The notes: generated by a model not told the origin, from the letters alone. Counted from the stretch's first letter, positions 6,889 to 13,420 are shown. The stretch is 13,440 bases of DNA from an uncultured Oscillibacter sp. (GCA_900550685.1 URTS01000043.1:1-13440); one strand, 5' to 3'. Program-made: numbers and translations.

Positions 6889-7602
6889 ATGGAACAGATC
6901 CTGCAACAAACCAAACAGGCGCCCCAGAATTCCGCCCTGCGGGCCGCCTTTCCCGCCACCGTTCCCGTGCTGACGGGCTATCTCTGCCTGGGCATTGCCT
7001 ACGGCGTGCTGATGCGCACCGCCGGATACGGCCTGGGCTGGGCGGTGCTGCTGAGCATCCTCTGCTATGCCGGAAGCATGGAATTCGTCACCGTCACCCT
7101 GCTGACCTCCGTGTTCGACCCGGTCCAGGCGCTGATCATGTCCATCCTGGTCAACGCCCGCCACTGCTTTTACGGCCTGTCCATCCTGGAAAAGTACAAG
7201 GGCACCGGCTGGGCCCGGCCCTTCCTGATCTTCGGCCTGACGGACGAGACCTTTTCCCTGGTGTCCACCCTGGACCCTCCGGCCGGTGTGGAGCGCCGGG
7301 ACTTCTATTTCTGGATCACCCTACTGGATTACCTCTACTGGCTCACCGGCTCCGCCATCGGCAACCTTCTGGGCGGCGTGCTGCCCTTTGACAGCACCGG
7401 CATGGACTTTGCCCTGACGGCCCTGTTCGTGGTGCTGTTTTTGGAGCAGTGGAAGAAAAAGGAGAACCGCCCCGCCGGGATCATCGGCCTGGTGTGCACG
7501 GCGGCCAGCCTGGCGGCCTTCGGCCCGGACAACCTGGTGATCCCCGCCATGGTGCTGATGCTGGCGGTGTTGCTGGGAGGGAGGAAAAAGCTATGCACCT
7601 GA
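6889..7602 (+). CDS. azlC: AzlC family branched-chain amino acid exporter, large subunit
   Basis: AzlC-type permeases (BrnF in Corynebacterium) work with a small AzlD/BrnE partner to export branched-chain amino acids or analogues across the cytoplasmic membrane. The 237-residue product has the family hallmarks AAFPATVPVLTGYLCLGIAYG (19-39), CYAGSMEFV (59-67), the motif ILVNARHCFYGLS (86-98) and FGLTDETFSL (115-124), with multiple hydrophobic segments throughout. ATG 6889 is chosen because AAAAGGGGAAG precedes it and homology begins soon after; the frame is open upstream into the promoter but without a start signal. Its stop overlaps the azlD start by 10 bases, which points to coupled translation and a two-subunit exporter. 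Substrate specificity is inferred from the family. Confidence 0.92.
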   Translation: MEQILQQTKQAPQNSALRAAFPATVPVLTGYLCLGIAYGVLMRTAGYGLGWAVLLSILCYAGSMEFVTVTLLTSVFDPVQALIMSILVNARHCFYGLSILEKYKGTGWARPFLIFGLTDETFSLVSTLDPPAGVERRDFYFWITLLDYLYWLTGSAIGNLLGGVLPFDSTGMDFALTALFVVLFLEQWKKKENRPAGIIGLVCTAASLAAFGPDNLVIPAMVLMLAVLLGGRKKLCT

Positions 7603-7928
7603 CGCCTGTTCAGACCATGGTCATCATTCTGGCGGTGACCCTGGGCACCCAGATCACCCGCTGGCTGCCCTTCCTGATGTTCCCGGAAAATAAGCAGCCC
7701 CCCAAGGTGGTGCTGTACCTGGGCCGCGTGCTGCCTCCGGCCATGATGGGCCTGCTGGTGGTGTACTGTTTCAAAAACGTCTCCTGGCTCTCCGGCAGCC
7801 ATGGCGCGCCGGAGCTGCTGGCCGTGGCCGCAGTGGTGATTCTGCACCTGTGGAAGAAGAATGTGCTGCTTTCCATCGCCGGCGGCACGGCGCTGTACAT
7901 GATTCTGGTCCAGGCCGTGTTTGCCTGA
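7593..7928 (+). CDS. azlD: AzlD family branched-chain amino acid exporter, small subunit
   Basis: A 111-residue hydrophobic protein with about four membrane segments and the AzlD signature TQITRWLPFLMFPENKQPP near its start, then VVLYLGRVLPPAMMGLLVVY and a hydrophobic C-terminus. AzlD is the small partner of AzlC in the exporter. ATG 7593 has GGGAGG just upstream, within the azlC coding end, and the two genes overlap by 10 bases. A long hairpin at 7949-7994 follows. Length and gene order match the family norm. Confidence 0.92.
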   Translation: MHLTPVQTMVIILAVTLGTQITRWLPFLMFPENKQPPKVVLYLGRVLPPAMMGLLVVYCFKNVSWLSGSHGAPELLAVAAVVILHLWKKNVLLSIAGGTALYMILVQAVFA

Positions 7929-7948
7929 GGCATAAACGCGGACAAACT

Positions 7949-7994
7949 GCATACAATGAAACCACAGCTGCACAGCTGTGGTTTTATTGTATGC
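7949..7994 (+). terminator. Long hairpin after azlD, probable terminator
   Basis: Arms 7949-7970 and 7973-7994 complement over 22 bp with a single G-T wobble, around a 2-base centre. The inner part (ACCACAGCTG/CAGCTGTGGT) plus TTTT could terminate, but pairing continues through and past the T-run, which is atypical. It lies 35 bases before the next gene start. Confidence 0.65.
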
Positions 7995-8028
7995 GGCAGG
8001 CAGGGTCTGCTTTGGCTGGGAGGGGCAT

Positions 8029-8562
8029 ATGGGCAAACGGTTGAATGGCTGGTCCCTGGCGGGCTTTTTGGCGGTGTCGGTGCTGGGAACGCTGGCCCAT
8101 TTCTGCTACGAATGGAGCGGGGAGAAGCTGCTGGTGGGGGCCTTCTGCGCCGTCAATGAATCCACCTGGGAGCACATGAAGCTGCTGTTTTTCCCGGCGC
8201 TGCTGTTCACCATGGTCCAGCTGGCCGCCGCCAAGGAGCGGGACGGCGCCCTGCCGGCGGCCCGGGCCGTCGGCGTCACGGCGGGGCTGGCCCTGATCCC
8301 CACGCTGTATTATACCTATACCGGCGTCTGGGGCCGCCATGCCATGTGGGCGGACATCGCCATTTTCTATCTGGCCGCCGCCCTTACGTTCTGGCTGGAT
8401 ACTCGCCTCCGGCGGAGGCAGCGGCTCTGGAAGACCTGGCAGCAGGCGGCGGGATTGATCTGGCTGTGGGTACTGGCTTTCCTCTTCGTCTGGTGGACCT
8501 TCCGCCCGCCCCACATCGGCATTTTCCTGGACCCGGTCACCGGCAACTACGGCACCCCATAA
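8029..8562 (+). CDS. DUF6512-like integral membrane protein
   Basis: The 177-residue protein has about five membrane helices (roughly 9-27, 52-68, 79-97, 104-123 and 139-157). Between helices 1 and 2 is the conserved-looking loop FCAVNESTWEHMKLLFFPAL (39-58), and it ends with PPHIGIFLDPVTGNYG (160-175), both features I associate with DUF6512 proteins of Clostridia; no function is known for them. ATG 8029 follows GGGAGGGGC. No promoter is evident between the hairpin at 7949-7994 and the start, so it may depend on read-through from azlCD. A convergent terminator follows at 8566. Confidence 0.8.
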   Translation: MGKRLNGWSLAGFLAVSVLGTLAHFCYEWSGEKLLVGAFCAVNESTWEHMKLLFFPALLFTMVQLAAAKERDGALPAARAVGVTAGLALIPTLYYTYTGVWGRHAMWADIAIFYLAAALTFWLDTRLRRRQRLWKTWQQAAGLIWLWVLAFLFVWWTFRPPHIGIFLDPVTGNYGTP

Positions 8563-8565
8563 AAG

Positions 8566-8593
8566 AAAAAGCGGCGCGCAGCGCCGCTTTTTT
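8566..8593. terminator. Bidirectional terminator between convergent units
   Basis: Arms 8566-8577 and 8581-8592 are perfect 12-bp complements (AAAAAGCGGCGC) with a 3-base loop. A T-run follows on both strands, so it ends the DUF6512 gene and the minus-strand acyltransferase operon. Confidence 0.93.
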
Positions 8594-8598
8594 GTATC

Positions 8599-9192
8599 CT
8601 ATCGTTTCTTATAGAAGTGAAAATCGCAGCAGTCGCCGCCGGTGCCCAGGGTCTGGGTGCGGCGGAACCCCACCTTTTTCAACTCTCCGAAGGAGTAGTT
8701 GTCGCACTCGCAGAAGAAGCGGCAGGCCTCCGGGCAGCCGCATTCCACGCAGGTGTCGTACCACAGGCATTTGCGGATGGTGAGGTCGAAGCGGTCCTTT
8801 TCCGCTTCAAAGGTGCTGTCCCAGGCGTCGCTGGAGGCGGTGACCTTCCGGAAGGCCCAGCGGAAGATCTCAAAGAACCGGGGCACCCATTCCAGACCGG
8901 CGTATTGGTCCCGGGCAGTGGGCCCCTGCACCTCACGCAGATATTTTTCCATCAGCTTTTCCGCGTCCAGCCCCCGGCGCTTCAATACGGTGTAGACAGC
9001 CGTCCGGGGCAGGATGGTGGTCCGCATGGTCTCCCGCCGGGAGGGGGAAGTTTCCGGGGAAGCGGCCAGGAAGGCGGCGGCCTGGTCCCGGCTTTCCGCC
9101 ATGACCTCTTTTCCGGCCTTTTCCCCCAGGACCCGGAGGAAGAACCGGTCCAGCATGGACCACATTTTTTTCTCTTTTCTCTGTGCGGACAT
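8599..9192 (-). CDS. ATC hydrolase-like protein (L-2-amino-thiazoline-4-carboxylic acid hydrolase family)
   Basis: The 197-residue soluble product resembles the family named for Pseudomonas AtcB/ATC hydrolase (PF14196): a helical N-terminus, a middle with FFEIFRWAFRKV, and a Cys-rich C-terminal part KCLWYDTCVECGCPEACRFF (141-160), CECDNYSF (161-168), and TLGTGGDCCDFHFYKKR at the end. In clostridia these proteins are numerous and the true substrate is rarely known, so the ATC reaction should not be assumed. ATG 9192 is chosen because AAGGAGGG precedes it; the frame is open upstream but reads into the neighbouring gene out of its frame. It is the last gene of a minus-strand operon, 11 bases after the kinase-like gene. 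Confidence 0.85.
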   Translation of the reverse strand: MSAQRKEKKMWSMLDRFFLRVLGEKAGKEVMAESRDQAAAFLAASPETSPSRRETMRTTILPRTAVYTVLKRRGLDAEKLMEKYLREVQGPTARDQYAGLEWVPRFFEIFRWAFRKVTASSDAWDSTFEAEKDRFDLTIRKCLWYDTCVECGCPEACRFFCECDNYSFGELKKVGFRRTQTLGTGGDCCDFHFYKKR

Positions 9193-9203
9193 GGCGGCCC
9201 TCC

Positions 9204-9809
9204 TTAAATGGCGTCCGTCTGGCTGTCCAGATGGGCCTGCCGGGCGCGGATGTAGTGTTCCAGCACGTCCGCGGTGCCGGGCACGCCCAGCCGGGCGCTG
9301 TTGATGACCAGGTCGTAGCTTTGGGCGTCGCCCCAGTCGCCCTTGCAGTGCTGGTCGTGGTAAATGCGGCGCTTGCGGTCCTGCTTGTGGATGAATTCCA
9401 GGGCCTCGTTTCCCGGCAGAGGGGTCCGCCGGATGCGGAAATCCAGGTCGGCTTCCACAAAGATGGACACCAGGCACTCGTAGTCCGCCAGCACTTCCTC
9501 GGCGCAGCGGCCCAGCACCACAAAGGACTCCCCCGCCGCCGCGTGGCGGCGCAGCAGGTCGAACTGCATCTGGGCCACGCCGTCCTCCGGCGCATTGCTG
9601 AAGCCCTTGATGCTGCGGTAGAACAGGGGGGAGCGGGGCCGCTCGTCATATTGCTCCAGATCCTTGGCGTCCAAGCCCTTGGCCTCCGCCGCGTTTTGCA
9701 GGATGCTCTTGTCGTACAGTGGCAGGCCGAATCGCTTCGCCAGGGTCTGGGCGATCTCCAGACCGCCGCTGCCGGATTCCCGGCCGATGGAAATGATCAA
9801 CTGAGACAT
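9204..9809 (-). CDS. Cytidylate kinase-like family protein
   Basis: The 201-residue protein begins LIISIGRESGSGGLEIAQTL, a P-loop of the cytidylate kinase-like (Cytidylate_kin2, PF13189) family, followed by FGLPLYDKSIL, the central FVVLGRCAEEVL (95-106), a lid-like Arg-rich stretch DLDFRIRRTP and DRKRRIYHDQHCKGDWGDAQ. The C-terminus carries YDLVINSARLGVPGTADVL, a usual end for the family. These are predicted nucleotide or small-molecule kinases distinct from the true CMP kinase Cmk, and the substrate is unknown. AGGAGGT overlaps the stop of the upstream gene and gives ATG 9809. It is embedded in an operon with a membrane acyltransferase gene upstream (10-base gap) and an ATC hydrolase-like gene downstream. 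Confidence 0.9.
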   Translation of the reverse strand: MSQLIISIGRESGSGGLEIAQTLAKRFGLPLYDKSILQNAAEAKGLDAKDLEQYDERPRSPLFYRSIKGFSNAPEDGVAQMQFDLLRRHAAAGESFVVLGRCAEEVLADYECLVSIFVEADLDFRIRRTPLPGNEALEFIHKQDRKRRIYHDQHCKGDWGDAQSYDLVINSARLGVPGTADVLEHYIRARQAHLDSQTDAI

Positions 9810-9819
9810 AAGTACCTCC

Positions 9820-10560
9820 TCAGGAAAAGATCAGCGCCAGCAGGCCGTAGATCACCGGCTGGTGCAGCAGATAGATGACAAGGGAATGGCGGCCCATGGC
9901 CATAAGCCCCGGCAGGCGGATGTCCGGCAGGGCGGGCGTCTCCGGCCGCAGGCGGTACAGGTGGTACCCGGTCCAGAACAGCAGGAGCCAGGGCAGCAGG
10001 GAAAAGTAGTCCGAGGACACAAAACCGGGATAGGGGAAGCCCAGGGCGGTGGTGAGGGTGTTTGCGTACCAGCTTTGAGGCAGGTGCAGCACCGGCACCC
10101 CGGCAAAGCCCAGAAAGCCGCTGTTCATATCCCGGACCACCAGGAAGAGAAGGAAACTCAATGCCAGCCCCAGCCGGGGCGGGATGCGGTCCAGAAGAGA
10201 GCGGAGGGGGACGGTCAGCAGCGCGGCGGCGCCCAGAAAGGTCAGCACGCCGAACCGCACCGGCTCCTCCGGCATCACGACCAGGGTCACCAGCGACACC
10301 GCGGCCCCGCCGCAGAAGCTCATCAGCCCCCGGCGGAGGGGATGGCGGCCCATCTGCCAGCAGTAGCCGGACAGGAGAATAAAGGTGCAGCAGATGCTCT
10401 GCTGCCAGGCGTAGGCCCAGAAGGAGCGGTACCAGTCTCAGGGCATCCCGTAGAGATACACCAGGTCCCAGCAGGCGTGATAGGCCATCATGCTCACCAG
10501 GGTCAGCCCCCGGAGGGAGTCCAGGGTGCCGCTGCGGCGGCGGAGCGTGGGGGAAGTCAT
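9820..10560 (-). pseudogene. Heparan-alpha-glucosaminide N-acetyltransferase-like (DUF1624) membrane protein, interrupted by in-frame TGA
   Basis: Reading from ATG 10560 the frame gives RSGTLDSLRGLTLVSMMAYH then CWDLVYLYGMP, a TGA at 10440-10438 (codon 41), and continues DWYRSFWAYAWQQSICCTFI to a stop at 9820. Both sides match one membrane acyltransferase family: the LDxLRG start with its following His, then about six or more hydrophobic segments ending MGRHSLVIYLLHQPVIYG. The stop sits where Trp (TGG) would suit, so one base change explains it. AAAGGA precedes ATG 10560 and a good promoter lies at 10596-10624. ATG 10353 could allow a truncated product lacking the first helices and the conserved His. 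A real nonsense mutation or a sequence error are both possible. Confidence 0.8.
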
Positions 10561-10595
10561 AGCGGTCCATCCTTTGGAAAGTTTTTTCTGCCCTC

Positions 10596-10624
10596 AAAAT
10601 ACCACATTTTCCGACGGTTTACAA
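10596..10624 (-). promoter_or_regulatory. Promoter of the acyltransferase operon
   Basis: On the minus strand TTGTAA (10624-10619) is 17 bases from TATTTT (10601-10596), and TGG directly precedes the -10, making it an extended -10. The start codon at 10560 is about 36 bases downstream of the -10. Confidence 0.7.
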
Positions 10625-10636
10625 GTCCAGCCGCCG

Positions 10637-10921
10637 TTAATCCAGCAGGTCACCAGGCAAAACCGCGATACTGCCCAGGGCCAGCCCTATCTGGATGCCC
10701 GCCCGGAAATAGAAGCACTCATGGCGGCAGGCGATCAGATTGTGGAGATCCGTCAGCGCCAGCAGCTCCCGCCGCAGGGCCTTGTCATCGGCGAAGCGGT
10801 CCAGTAAGGCCCGGAAACGGTGGTCGTAGTCCTGGCAGTCCGGCTGGGACTGGTCCAGCCACCGCTGTTCCCGCTCCACCAGGTTCACCAGCAGCTGAAT
10901 GGTATCGTCCTGTAGATTCAT
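10637..10921 (-). CDS. Small hypothetical protein, 94 residues
   Basis: The product is helical and charged: LLVNLVEREQRWLDQ, DYDHRFRALLDRFADDKALRRELLALTDLHNL, and a more hydrophobic C-terminus RHECFYFRAGIQIGLALGS. The shape (charged helices ending in an F-x-x-G-x-x-x-G-x-x-L stretch) recalls the small DUF6809-type proteins of Clostridia, but I am not certain of the family and assign no function. GGAGGTG sits at ideal spacing before ATG 10921, and a consensus -35 lies upstream, so it is a real gene. It is divergent from a ribbon-helix-helix gene with overlapping promoters. No terminator is visible after it, so read-through into the acyltransferase operon is possible. Confidence 0.75.
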   Translation of the reverse strand: MNLQDDTIQLLVNLVEREQRWLDQSQPDCQDYDHRFRALLDRFADDKALRRELLALTDLHNLIACRHECFYFRAGIQIGLALGSIAVLPGDLLD

Positions 10922-10933
10922 AAAAACACCTCC

Positions 10934-10959
10934 ATATGGTACTTAATTCAATACCATAT
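10934..10959. repeat. 26-bp near-palindrome, candidate operator
   Basis: The 8-bp arms ATATGGTA (10934-10941) and TACCATAT (10952-10959) are perfect complements around a 10-base AT-rich centre that is itself partly symmetric (TnAATTnA). It overlaps the likely -10 and start of transcription of the 94-residue gene and abuts its ribosome site (10928-10933). Confidence 0.6.
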
Positions 10960-10986
10960 ATATACTATAAGGTGATTACTTGTCAA
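10957..10986 (-). promoter_or_regulatory. Promoter of the 94-residue gene
   Basis: On the minus strand TTGACA (10986-10981) is followed by an alternating AT stretch giving TATATA at 16 bases (10964-10959) or 18 bases (10962-10957) spacing. The exact -10 is uncertain, but the -35 is perfect. Confidence 0.65.
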
Positions 10987-11008
10987 GAGAAAATGGGCAT
11001 GATATAGT
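10980..11008 (+). promoter_or_regulatory. Promoter of the ribbon-helix-helix gene
   Basis: TTGTCA (10980-10985) is 17 bases from TATAGT (11003-11008), 28 bases before the start codon at 11037. Its -35 shares five base pairs with the -35 of the divergent promoter on the other strand. Confidence 0.7.
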
Positions 11009-11019
11009 GCGCATATAGT
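11002..11019 (+). repeat. Direct repeat ATATAGT x2
   Basis: ATATAGT occurs at 11002-11008 and 11013-11019, 11 bp apart (one helical turn). An inverted ACTATA lies at 10964-10969. Repeats on one DNA face next to a ribbon-helix-helix gene are candidate autoregulatory sites. Confidence 0.45.
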
Positions 11020-11036
11020 ATAATGGAGGTTATCAC

Positions 11037-11204
11037 ATGGGTGAAGCTGTGTTAGTAAACCGCAAAAAGTTCGTGTCCTCCCTGGCCAATGAGCTGGTGG
11101 AACCTTTCAACGAACTCTCAAAAAAGACGCGTCTGACCAAAACCAAACTTTTAGACGAAGCCATTGAGGACCTTTTGAAGAAATACGCGGCAAAGGACCT
11201 CTGA
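11037..11204 (+). CDS. Ribbon-helix-helix DNA-binding protein, 55 residues
   Basis: ATG 11037 opens a 55-residue frame ending in TGA. The sequence runs VLVNRKKFVSSLANELV, then PFNELSKKTRLTKTKLLDEA and IEDLLKKY. This is the CopG/Arc-type ribbon-helix-helix pattern: a short strand, helix A around the 'LSKKT' turn, then helix B beginning 'TKTKLLDEAIEDLL'. Such proteins are dimers that bind short operator repeats through the N-terminal strand, often autoregulatory. GGAGGT (11025-11030) precedes the start, TTGTCA-17-TATAGT lies upstream and a terminator follows at 11210. No toxin gene adjoins it on the same strand, so it looks like a stand-alone regulator or solitary antitoxin relative; the divergent 94-residue gene is its most likely target. 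Confidence 0.85.
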   Translation: MGEAVLVNRKKFVSSLANELVEPFNELSKKTRLTKTKLLDEAIEDLLKKYAAKDL

Positions 11205-11209
11205 CGATG

Positions 11210-11247
11210 GGGGAAACCGGGCGCTTTCGCCTGTTTTCCCCGTTTTT
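11210..11247 (+). terminator. Terminator after the ribbon-helix-helix gene
   Basis: Arms 11210-11223 and 11228-11241 pair over 14 positions with one mismatch and one wobble (GGGGAAA/TTTCCCC outer part), with a 4-base loop, followed by GTTTTT. It begins five bases after the stop codon. Confidence 0.82.
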
Positions 11248-11250
11248 CCC

Positions 11251-11279
11251 TTGCGCTGGCAGGGGAGATGTGTTAGAGT
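11251..11279 (+). promoter_or_regulatory. Promoter of prfC
   Basis: TTGCGC (11251-11256) is 17 bases from TAGAGT (11274-11279), and TGT directly precedes the -10, giving an extended -10. It follows the RHH terminator immediately. Confidence 0.6.
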
Positions 11280-11315
11280 ATTCAAGTTCTTTTGAAAAAA
11301 TTCAGGAGGCCGAAT

Positions 11316-12896
11316 ATGGCAAATTTAGAAGAAGAGATTTCCCGGCGGCGGACATTCGCCATCATCTCCCACCCCGACGCCGGTAAAACCACATTGACGG
11401 AAAAATTCCTGCTCTACGGCGGCGCCATCGCCCAGGCCGGCGAGGTCAAGGGCAAGCGGGCCAAGGCCGCTACCTCCGACTGGATGGAGATCGAAAAGCA
11501 GCGCGGCATTTCCGTCACCAGCTCCGTCATGCAGTTCCAGCACGACGGCTTCTGCATCAACATTCTGGACACCCCGGGCCACCAGGACTTCTCCGAGGAC
11601 ACCTACCGGACGCTGATGGCCGCCGACAGCGCCGTGATGGTCATTGACGGCGCCAAGGGCGTGGAGCCTCAGACCCGGAAGCTGTTCAAGGTCTGCGCCC
11701 TGCGGCATATCCCCATTTTCACCTTTATCAACAAGATGGACCGGGAGACCCGGGACCCCTTGGAGCTGTGCGAAGAGGTGGAGCGGGAACTGGGCATTGA
11801 CACCTACGCCGTCAACTGGCCCATCGGCTGCGGCAAGGAGTTCCAGGGGGTCTACGACCGGGAAAAGCAGCGGATCCTGTTCTTCTCCGGCGAGACCCGG
11901 GGCAAGAAGGTCAACTCCGTAGAGGTGGCCCTGGACGATCCGGCTCTGGACGAGATGCTGGGGGCCGAAAAGGCCGCCACCCTGCGGGACGAGGTAGAGC
12001 TGCTGGGGGCCGGACGGGACTTTGACATGCAGGCCGTCCGGAACGGAACCCTGTCTCCCGTGTTCTTCGGCTCCGCACTGACCACCTTCGGCGTGGAGCC
12101 TTTCCTGGAGGAGTTCCTGCGGATGACCACGCCGCCCCTGCCCCGGGTCAGCGACCAGGGAGAGGTGGACGTGTTCTCCAACGACTTCTCCGCCTTCGTT
12201 TTCAAAATTCAGGCCAACATGAACAAGGCCCACCGGGACCGGCTGGCCTTCATGCGCATCTGCTCCGGCAAGTTCGAGCGGGACACCGAGTATTACCACG
12301 TTCAGAGCGGCAAGAAGCTGCGGCTCAGCCAGCCCCAGACCATGATGGCGGCGGAGCGTGAAATTGTGGACGAGGCCTACGCCGGGGACATCATCGGCGT
12401 GTTCGACCCCGGCCTGTTCGCCATCGGCGACACCATCACCGTGCCGGGGAAGAAGTTCAAGTATTCCGGCATTCCCACCTTTGAACCGGAGCACTTCATG
12501 CGGGTCAGTCCCAAGGACACCATGAAGCGCAAGCAGTTCATCAAGGGCACGGAGCAGATCGCCCAGGAGGGCGCCATCCAGATCTTCAAGATCCCAGGCG
12601 CGGGTTTGGAAGAGGTCATCGTGGGCGTGGTGGGCACCTTGCAGTTCGACGTGTTTGAGTACCGCATGAAAAATGAGTACAACGTGGACCTGCGGATGAC
12701 CAGCCTGCCCTATGACCATCTGCGGCTCATCGAGTCCATGGACTGCCATCCCGACGAGATCGTGCTGTGCACCGGCTCCGCCGTGCTTCAGGATTTCCGG
12801 GACCGGTATCTGGTGGCCTTCGGCGGCGAGTGGTCCGTGGGCTTCCTTACCAAGCACAATCCCGGCCTGGTTCTGGCGGATACCCTGTCCGTATAA
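11316..12896 (+). CDS. prfC: Peptide chain release factor 3
   Basis: RF3 is a translational GTPase that recycles class I release factors from the ribosome after termination. The 526-residue product shows the RF3-type P-loop SHPDAGKTTLTEKF (18-31), the switch I region SDWMEIEKQRGISVTSSVM, G3 DTPGHQDF (85-92), G4 NKMDRETRDPLEL (139-151), then the RF3-specific YAVNWPIGCGKEFQGVYDR, a domain II region with FKIQANMNKAHRDRLAFMRI, and the domain III stretch GVVGTLQFDVFEYRM typical of RF3. CAGGAGGCC lies at good spacing before ATG 11316, where homology begins; the frame is open a few codons upstream without a start signal. A GNAT gene follows after 25 bases, probably in the same transcript. Confidence 0.97.
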   Translation: MANLEEEISRRRTFAIISHPDAGKTTLTEKFLLYGGAIAQAGEVKGKRAKAATSDWMEIEKQRGISVTSSVMQFQHDGFCINILDTPGHQDFSEDTYRTLMAADSAVMVIDGAKGVEPQTRKLFKVCALRHIPIFTFINKMDRETRDPLELCEEVERELGIDTYAVNWPIGCGKEFQGVYDREKQRILFFSGETRGKKVNSVEVALDDPALDEMLGAEKAATLRDEVELLGAGRDFDMQAVRNGTLSPVFFGSALTTFGVEPFLEEFLRMTTPPLPRVSDQGEVDVFSNDFSAFVFKIQANMNKAHRDRLAFMRICSGKFERDTEYYHVQSGKKLRLSQPQTMMAAEREIVDEAYAGDIIGVFDPGLFAIGDTITVPGKKFKYSGIPTFEPEHFMRVSPKDTMKRKQFIKGTEQIAQEGAIQIFKIPGAGLEEVIVGVVGTLQFDVFEYRMKNEYNVDLRMTSLPYDHLRLIESMDCHPDEIVLCTGSAVLQDFRDRYLVAFGGEWSVGFLTKHNPGLVLADTLSV

Positions 12897-12921
12897 CATC
12901 ATCCTATAAGGAGGCGGAGCG

Positions 12922-13386
12922 ATGCTCACCATCCGGCGCTTTCAGATGGGGGATGAGACCATTCTCTCTCCCATGATCCGCCGCACGCTGCGGGAGGTCA
13001 ACTACACCAGTCCCAAGTCCGAGCTGGACTACCTGATCCCCCATTACTCTCCAGAAACCATGGTGGAGCTGGCCCGCACCGGCCACACCTACGTGCTGGA
13101 GGAGGACGGGCAGATCATCGGCTCCGGCACCGTCCTGCCGGACGGGGAGACGGAGGCGGAGATCGTGGCGGCCTTTCTGGCCCCGGAATCCATCGGCAAG
13201 GGCTATGGCCGGAAGCTGTTTGAGACCCTGGAGGCTGACGAGCTGGCAGTCCGGGCCAGACGGATCTGGCTCACCTCCTCGGACATGGCCCTGGACTTTT
13301 ACGAGCACATGGGCTGGGTGAATCCAAACGGCCCCCGTGCCCGGGCGGGAGAGGACAACCTGCTCTATATGGAAAAACGGAAATAA
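12922..13386 (+). CDS. GNAT family N-acetyltransferase
   Basis: The 154-residue protein has the order of a GNAT fold: IRRFQMGDE at the N-terminus, YVLEEDGQIIGSGTVLPD (57-74), AEIVAAFLAPESIGKGYGRKLFETLE (79-104) containing the acetyl-CoA-binding motif A with IGKGYG, then IWLTSSDMALDFYEHMGW (115-132), the usual C-terminal 'A..FYe..GF' pattern. It should transfer an acetyl group from acetyl-CoA to an amine; the acceptor cannot be read from the sequence. AAGGAGGCGG precedes ATG 12922, 25 bases after the prfC stop with no terminator between, so the two are probably co-transcribed. A strong terminator follows at 13389. Confidence 0.9.
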   Translation: MLTIRRFQMGDETILSPMIRRTLREVNYTSPKSELDYLIPHYSPETMVELARTGHTYVLEEDGQIIGSGTVLPDGETEAEIVAAFLAPESIGKGYGRKLFETLEADELAVRARRIWLTSSDMALDFYEHMGWVNPNGPRARAGEDNLLYMEKRK

Positions 13387-13388
13387 AC

Positions 13389-13418
13389 AAAACGGACCGG
13401 TTTTCCGGTCCGTTTTTT
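13389..13418 (+). terminator. Terminator after the GNAT gene
   Basis: Arms 13389-13400 and 13405-13416 are perfect 12-bp complements (AAAACGGACCGG) with a TTTT loop, ending in six T. It closes the prfC-GNAT unit. Confidence 0.95.
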
Positions 13419-13420
13419 CC

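Noticed and set aside
10438..10440. TGA in the acyltransferase read as selenocysteine or as a reassigned Trp codon
   Set aside because: Other genes in the window end with TGA (murI, azlC, azlD, the RHH gene), so TGA is a normal stop. No convincing SECIS-like hairpin follows, and the family is not known for selenocysteine.
11019..11024. Perfect TATAAT as the -10 of the RHH gene
   Set aside because: Transcription would start after the ribosome site at 11025-11030. TATAGT at 11003-11008 has a proper -35 and distance.
11037..11204. Toxin-antitoxin module built on the RHH protein
   Set aside because: No toxin-like gene follows on the same strand; a terminator begins five bases after the stop. 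The divergent 94-residue protein shows no toxin motif.
11325..12932. Long open frame on the minus strand opposite prfC
   Set aside because: It is a complementary-strand shadow of prfC, with no start signal and no recognisable domain. The same holds for the plus-strand frame over the DUF362 gene (1761-2957).
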